Shown: positions 4,962-8,154 of the stretch, one piece after another | Position numbering within the stretch: position 1 is the stretch's first letter | How the letters are laid out: each line of letters begins with the position of its first letter | DNA from: Balneolales bacterium | Lineage (GTDB): Bacteria > Bacteroidota > Rhodothermia > Balneolales > Natronogracilivirgulaceae | DNA length: 8,154 nt | Direction of reading: 5' to 3' | NCBI GenBank assembly: GCA_007131625.1 | Contig: SLQC01000172.1 | Coordinates: forward strand, 1 to 8,154 | Program-made: the position numbers and the translations under genes | Notes under the pieces: model-generated | Seen by the model: the letters and a program-made list of their open reading frames with translations, nothing else | Databases searched by the model: none | What the model was told of the DNA's origin: nothing

Positions 4962-6317
4962 TTAGACCGTTTGAGGAACTACAAAGGGCTCCCTGTATTC
5001 TCTGGTCAACAGTGCGTCCGCTTCCGGATCGTTGACGAATTTCATTTGATCCGGATCGAAGTCCAGAGAACGGCCCAGACGGTAGGAGATATTGGCCAGA
5101 TGGATAAGAATACAGGTATAGACTCCATCCTTTATATCGCTATTGGACAGTTTTTGATCTCCGGCTCGTATGGCATCGATATAGGCCTGATAGTGATTGC
5201 CCAGTCCACCCGATTTGGGTCCCGGTTCGCGTTCTTTCCCAAGGTAGACCTGCCACTCGTTAACGTGTTTGGCCATAAACCCTTTGGATCCGTAAAACAG
5301 ATTTCCCACTGTGTCGTCGGCACTGACCATGTAGTCGTGGGCTTCGCTGCGGTCGCTGAGAATCTGTTTGGAGTTGGTAATCCAGTGCCGGACTTCAAAC
5401 TGAAGAATTTTCTTTTTGTCCCCGGCACCCTGTGGGTTGGGAAACTCGTAGAGAGCCATCAAATTGTTAGGGGTATTCTGATCATCATCGAACATGATAT
5501 GGCCTCCCATGGCACTTATTTTGGTGGGCAGGCTGACCCCCAAACCCCAGCGTGCTATATCCATTTCGTGCACCCCCTGGTTGCCGATGTCACCGTTTCC
5601 GTATTCCCAATTCCAGTGCCAGTTATAGTGGAACCGATTTTTTGAAAACGCCCTTTTCTGTGCCGGACCCAGCCACAGGTCATAATCGACACCGGGAGGT
5701 ACCGGCTCGTCCGGAGTTTTGCCGATGGTGTCGCGCCATTTATAGCAAAGGCCTTTGGCCATGTATACTTCGCCCATCTGTCCGCTGTGTAGATATTCTG
5801 CCATGCTCTGCCCACATGGATTACTTCTTTGCTCACAGCCGTCCTGTAAAATAAGATCGTATTTTTCTGAGGCTTCAATGAGTTTCAGTCCCTCAAAGAC
5901 ATTATGGCATACGGGTTTCTCCACCGTTACATGTTTCCCGGCCTGTAATGCCCAGATGGCTGCAAGGGTATGCCAGTGATTAGGTGTCACAATGGAAATA
6001 GCGTCAATGTCTTTGTCCTCATAGAGTTTTCTGAGATCGGTATATATTTTGGGCTCTGGCAGATCTTTTTCAGTAAAATGATTTTTTACCCGGTCTCTGA
6101 AAAGAGTACTGTCAACATCGCACAGAGCAGCCACTCTTACATTGTTGAGTTCGTTAAATTCTCGAATATGAGATTGGCCGAATCCACGGATTCCTATAAC
6201 AGCCACATTGACGCGGTCATTGGCTCCCTTCCAGTTTGGATTTGCCAAAACCATGGGGGACAAGCCCATGCCAATCGATCCGGCCAGGGCTTTTTTGCTG
6301 AATTCTCGTCGGTTCAT
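4962..6317 (-). CDS. Tat-exported Gfo/Idh/MocA family oxidoreductase
   Basis: A 451-residue NAD(P)-dependent sugar or cyclitol oxidoreductase of the glucose-fructose oxidoreductase / inositol dehydrogenase type. The N-terminus MNRREFSKKA is a twin-arginine signal followed by a hydrophobic stretch, so it should be exported folded, probably with its cofactor bound. The Rossmann domain has the turn Gly42-Ile-Arg-Gly-Phe-Gly47, and VTPNHWH at 110-116 is followed by the family motif Glu133-Lys-Pro135, whose Lys is catalytic in relatives. The C-terminal domain holds WNWEYGNGDIGNQGVHEMDIARW at 235-257 (the second His of the motif is His250), then NHYQAYIDAIRAG near the end. Length is usual for exported members. 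No Shine-Dalgarno sequence precedes the ATG. It lies downstream of the glycoside hydrolase, same strand, 440 bases apart. The exact substrate cannot be told from the sequence. Confidence 0.93.
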   Translation of the reverse strand: MNRREFSKKALAGSIGMGLSPMVLANPNWKGANDRVNVAVIGIRGFGQSHIREFNELNNVRVAALCDVDSTLFRDRVKNHFTEKDLPEPKIYTDLRKLYEDKDIDAISIVTPNHWHTLAAIWALQAGKHVTVEKPVCHNVFEGLKLIEASEKYDLILQDGCEQRSNPCGQSMAEYLHSGQMGEVYMAKGLCYKWRDTIGKTPDEPVPPGVDYDLWLGPAQKRAFSKNRFHYNWHWNWEYGNGDIGNQGVHEMDIARWGLGVSLPTKISAMGGHIMFDDDQNTPNNLMALYEFPNPQGAGDKKKILQFEVRHWITNSKQILSDRSEAHDYMVSADDTVGNLFYGSKGFMAKHVNEWQVYLGKEREPGPKSGGLGNHYQAYIDAIRAGDQKLSNSDIKDGVYTCILIHLANISYRLGRSLDFDPDQMKFVNDPEADALLTREYREPFVVPQTV

Positions 6318-6757
6318 AGTTGTGATGATTTACTTAGGGGAAAAGACATGATGGTCACCGTCTTGCTGCAACAGCTGAAAAAATCTGACGGATGCTATGG
6401 TACCCAGGGTGTGCTACAGCACCCGGAGCTCGTCACCCTGTATCGTATGGTAGGTAAACGGACTCTTTTTTCCTATAGAAACATGCAAAAAAACAACCGG
6501 ATCGAGTATGAAATTATGTTAAAAAAGGATGGAATTCCCACTCCGGCACCACATCCGATGTACACCATCACTTTGCCGGTGAGCTTGATATGGAAGTCAC
6601 CGCAGGGATATGTCTATCCGTTCGTAATTTTCTCTTTCGATTACCTGATTGCTTAATATATTAAACACATATTATACACAAGCTCTCTCCGAATCTGGAG
6701 CCGGTGGCTATGAACTCTTGATATGTCCTGGATATCTCCCATTTGACCTGGAATTGA
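6318..6757. other. 440-base gap between the two minus-strand genes
   Basis: I see no recognisable gene. On the plus strand a frame stays open from within the oxidoreductase (5970) through to a TAA at 6654-6656, but its first half is antisense to a real gene and the rest has no family signature. On the minus strand no long frame is present. The DNA holds a perfect 12-bp palindrome TTAATATATTAA (6653-6664) and, next to it, TATAAT on the minus strand (6671-6676). These could belong to a promoter for the oxidoreductase, although no matching -35 is evident and the leader would be ~340 bases. It may also contain remains of a lost gene too decayed to identify. Confidence 0.5.
6653..6664. promoter_or_regulatory. 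12-bp AT palindrome, possible operator or promoter element
   Basis: TTAATATATTAA is a perfect palindrome, followed at 6671-6676 by ATTATA (TATAAT on the minus strand). The position upstream of the leftward oxidoreductase is suitable for control of that gene, but AT-rich DNA gives such palindromes by chance fairly often. Confidence 0.25.
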
Positions 6758-8154
6758 TCATTCCACTACTTCAACCAATACAACATACGGACGATTACTT
6801 GGTGTTTTCAGAGTGATGGTTCCACGGTCTCCCCAATCTTCTCTGCTACCGGCCCATTGAACATCTACGATTTCCTCATCCGACCATAACAACTCGTCTA
6901 TATCCAGCCAGCGAACTTTCACCTTATCTACATAGACCCATGGATCAAGGTCGATTTTGAAACGACCTGGTGGAAAATACACAGCGTACTGCTTACCGAT
7001 ATTCGCCGTCGCGTATGCTTCCATGGAAGAAGGCGCCGATGCCACCCTATTCCTTAACAGGTCGTTGTGCGGGCTGGCTGAAAAGATATCAAACTCTGAC
7101 AGAAACATATCCATCGCTTTCAGATTCGTCTGTACACGTTCGTTCAGGCCTGATCCCCAAGCCCTCGGCAGTGCCGGACGATGGAAACGGGCCGCCGCAC
7201 AGCCAGCAATAATATTCCGCCAAAAACGATCAACTGCCTCAGACTCGGTGCCTGCAGAATAGTTGCGTCCGTCCAGCCCCCCATAGATTTTTTCGTTTGC
7301 CATCGGCATAATTCCGTGTGAGGCGATTTTAGTGCGCCAGTTCATCAGATTATCCCAATGGCCTTGTCCTCGCCCTCCCCTGGAATCCTGGTTGTTCTGT
7401 GACACTTCGTAAAAATCGTATAAATCACTGTGTGTCATTATATGACGAACGGTGTTGCCCGGATCAAACTGCATGGTGGTGACATATACCTCTCTGTTGC
7501 GATCATTCGCTGCACGCTTGATAAAGCGGGCCCAATAATTTTCCCAGATTTTCCCTTCGCTGCTTTCATTGTTTATATTATAAAGAACATGGCCATAATC
7601 CAGTGTAAACGATAATACTCTATCTATAAACATTTGCTGATACCGTAGAAACTCTTCATTATTTTCTTCCACAGATCTGAAAAAATCACTCCTGGTAAAT
7701 TCGTGAAATATCTCTGCCCCATTTGCAGCATCAGCACCATTATCATGATCAACTATTACATTAATGTTATTAAGCCATGGATGTTCCGAGTGAAAGTCGA
7801 ATTGATCCCAAAGTGTGAGTTGAACGATAATTCCGCGTTTCGATGTCTCCTCCAGAAAAAACTCAAGGCGATTCCAGTATTCTTCGTTCCATTGGCCCAG
7901 ATCGTATCGACCGTCTTCCAGTCGCTCGAAGGCGTAGACGTTGCCTTCATCGCGATCGGACATCGTGTTTCGGATATAGTTGCCGCCCACCGAGGCAAGA
8001 AGGTCGAGATGGTCGGTCAGTTGCGTTCCCGTCCACTGGAACGGGTGGTCTTCGTCGCTGCCGCCCAGCAGCACAACCGGTACACCATTGTACTGCCAGT
8101 AGTAGGGGTTCTGCGAATACGGCTGAATGCGGTTGGCGTTCGCATTTTCAACCG
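6758..8154 (-). CDS. Glycoside hydrolase, clan GH-A-like TIM barrel, N-terminus outside the window
   Basis: The frame is open from the TGA at 6758-6760 to the right edge. It reads NANRIQPYSQNPYYWQYNG just before the GTG at 8074, so that GTG is internal and the gene is partial. More than 460 residues are visible. The opening RIQPYxxNPYYWQYxGxPVVLLGG is the usual entry to the barrel in cellulase-like and DUF4038-like glycosidases. YNINNESSEG carries the candidate acid/base Glu (codon at 7565-7567) and MANEKIYGG the candidate nucleophile Glu (codon at 7292-7294); the spacing of 91 residues suits clan GH-A retaining enzymes. The last ~85 residues (KQYAVYFPPGRFKIDL onwards) form a C-terminal beta domain. 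It probably acts outside the cytoplasm on plant or algal oligosaccharides, but the signal peptide is not in view and the family number cannot be fixed. GC content varies sharply along the gene. Confidence 0.82.
   Translation of the reverse strand, partial: VENANANRIQPYSQNPYYWQYNGVPVVLLGGSDEDHPFQWTGTQLTDHLDLLASVGGNYIRNTMSDRDEGNVYAFERLEDGRYDLGQWNEEYWNRLEFFLEETSKRGIIVQLTLWDQFDFHSEHPWLNNINVIVDHDNGADAANGAEIFHEFTRSDFFRSVEENNEEFLRYQQMFIDRVLSFTLDYGHVLYNINNESSEGKIWENYWARFIKRAANDRNREVYVTTMQFDPGNTVRHIMTHSDLYDFYEVSQNNQDSRGGRGQGHWDNLMNWRTKIASHGIMPMANEKIYGGLDGRNYSAGTESEAVDRFWRNIIAGCAAARFHRPALPRAWGSGLNERVQTNLKAMDMFLSEFDIFSASPHNDLLRNRVASAPSSMEAYATANIGKQYAVYFPPGRFKIDLDPWVYVDKVKVRWLDIDELLWSDEEIVDVQWAGSREDWGDRGTITLKTPSNRPYVVLVEVVE

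Noticed and set aside
4951..4962. Terminator between the converging GH20 remnant and oxidoreductase
   Set aside because: The only stem seen is 4 bp (ACCC/GGGT) and there is no T-run on either strand.
4971..5645. 224-codon plus-strand frame opposite the oxidoreductase
   Set aside because: The minus-strand product is an unmistakable Gfo/Idh/MocA protein; the plus-strand reading has no family motif.
5970..6656. 228-codon plus-strand frame running from the oxidoreductase into the spacer
   Set aside because: About half is antisense to a real gene, there is no ribosome binding site or domain, and the remainder is not recognisable.
8072..8074. GTG at 8074 as the start of the glycoside hydrolase
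   Set aside because: The frame stays open to the window edge and the residues upstream match the expected barrel entry, so the true start lies outside.

Overview
The window looks like a stretch of a carbohydrate-degrading bacterial genome, most like a marine or soil member of the Bacteroidota/Balneolota-Rhodothermota side of the tree. The reasons are a lipoprotein with a LamG fold, a PL10-like pectate lyase, glycoside hydrolases, a Tat-exported Gfo/Idh/MocA oxidoreductase and several starts without a clear Shine-Dalgarno sequence. The phylum is inferred from gene content only. No rRNA, tRNA, CRISPR array or intact mobile element was seen.

Layout. Bases 1-432 are mostly non-coding leader DNA. 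They hold a tandem 12-bp repeat, a plausible promoter and a strong ribosome binding site, and perhaps the start of a leftward gene cut by the window edge. Bases 433-2715 form a two-gene, GC-rich operon on the plus strand: a LamG-fold lipoprotein followed by a secreted PL10-like polysaccharide lyase. A 190-base spacer leads to a plus-strand uroporphyrinogen-decarboxylase-superfamily protein (2906-4066) of lower GC. Bases 4067-4961 are a graveyard of fragments: a striking nested inverted repeat, the first ~22 codons of an IS3-type transposase, a small two-helix membrane ORF, and the C-terminal end of a GH20 beta-hexosaminidase with no front end. On the minus strand lie a Tat-signal Gfo/Idh/MocA oxidoreductase (6317-4962) and, upstream of it, a clan GH-A-like glycoside hydrolase (6758 to the right edge) that is incomplete at its N-terminus. 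A 440-base gap with no recognised gene separates these two.

How it may work together. The lyase would cut an acidic polysaccharide such as pectin outside the cytoplasm, and the lipoprotein would bind glycan or stick to the cell surface. The glycoside hydrolase would trim the oligosaccharides, and the exported oxidoreductase would oxidise or reduce a sugar. The URO-D-like protein has no known role in such loci. It keeps the His-x-Cys of corrinoid methyltransferases but lacks the usual third Cys ligand. This joint role is inference from proximity. The fragments and abrupt GC changes show that the locus has been rearranged, and the two halves need not share one history.
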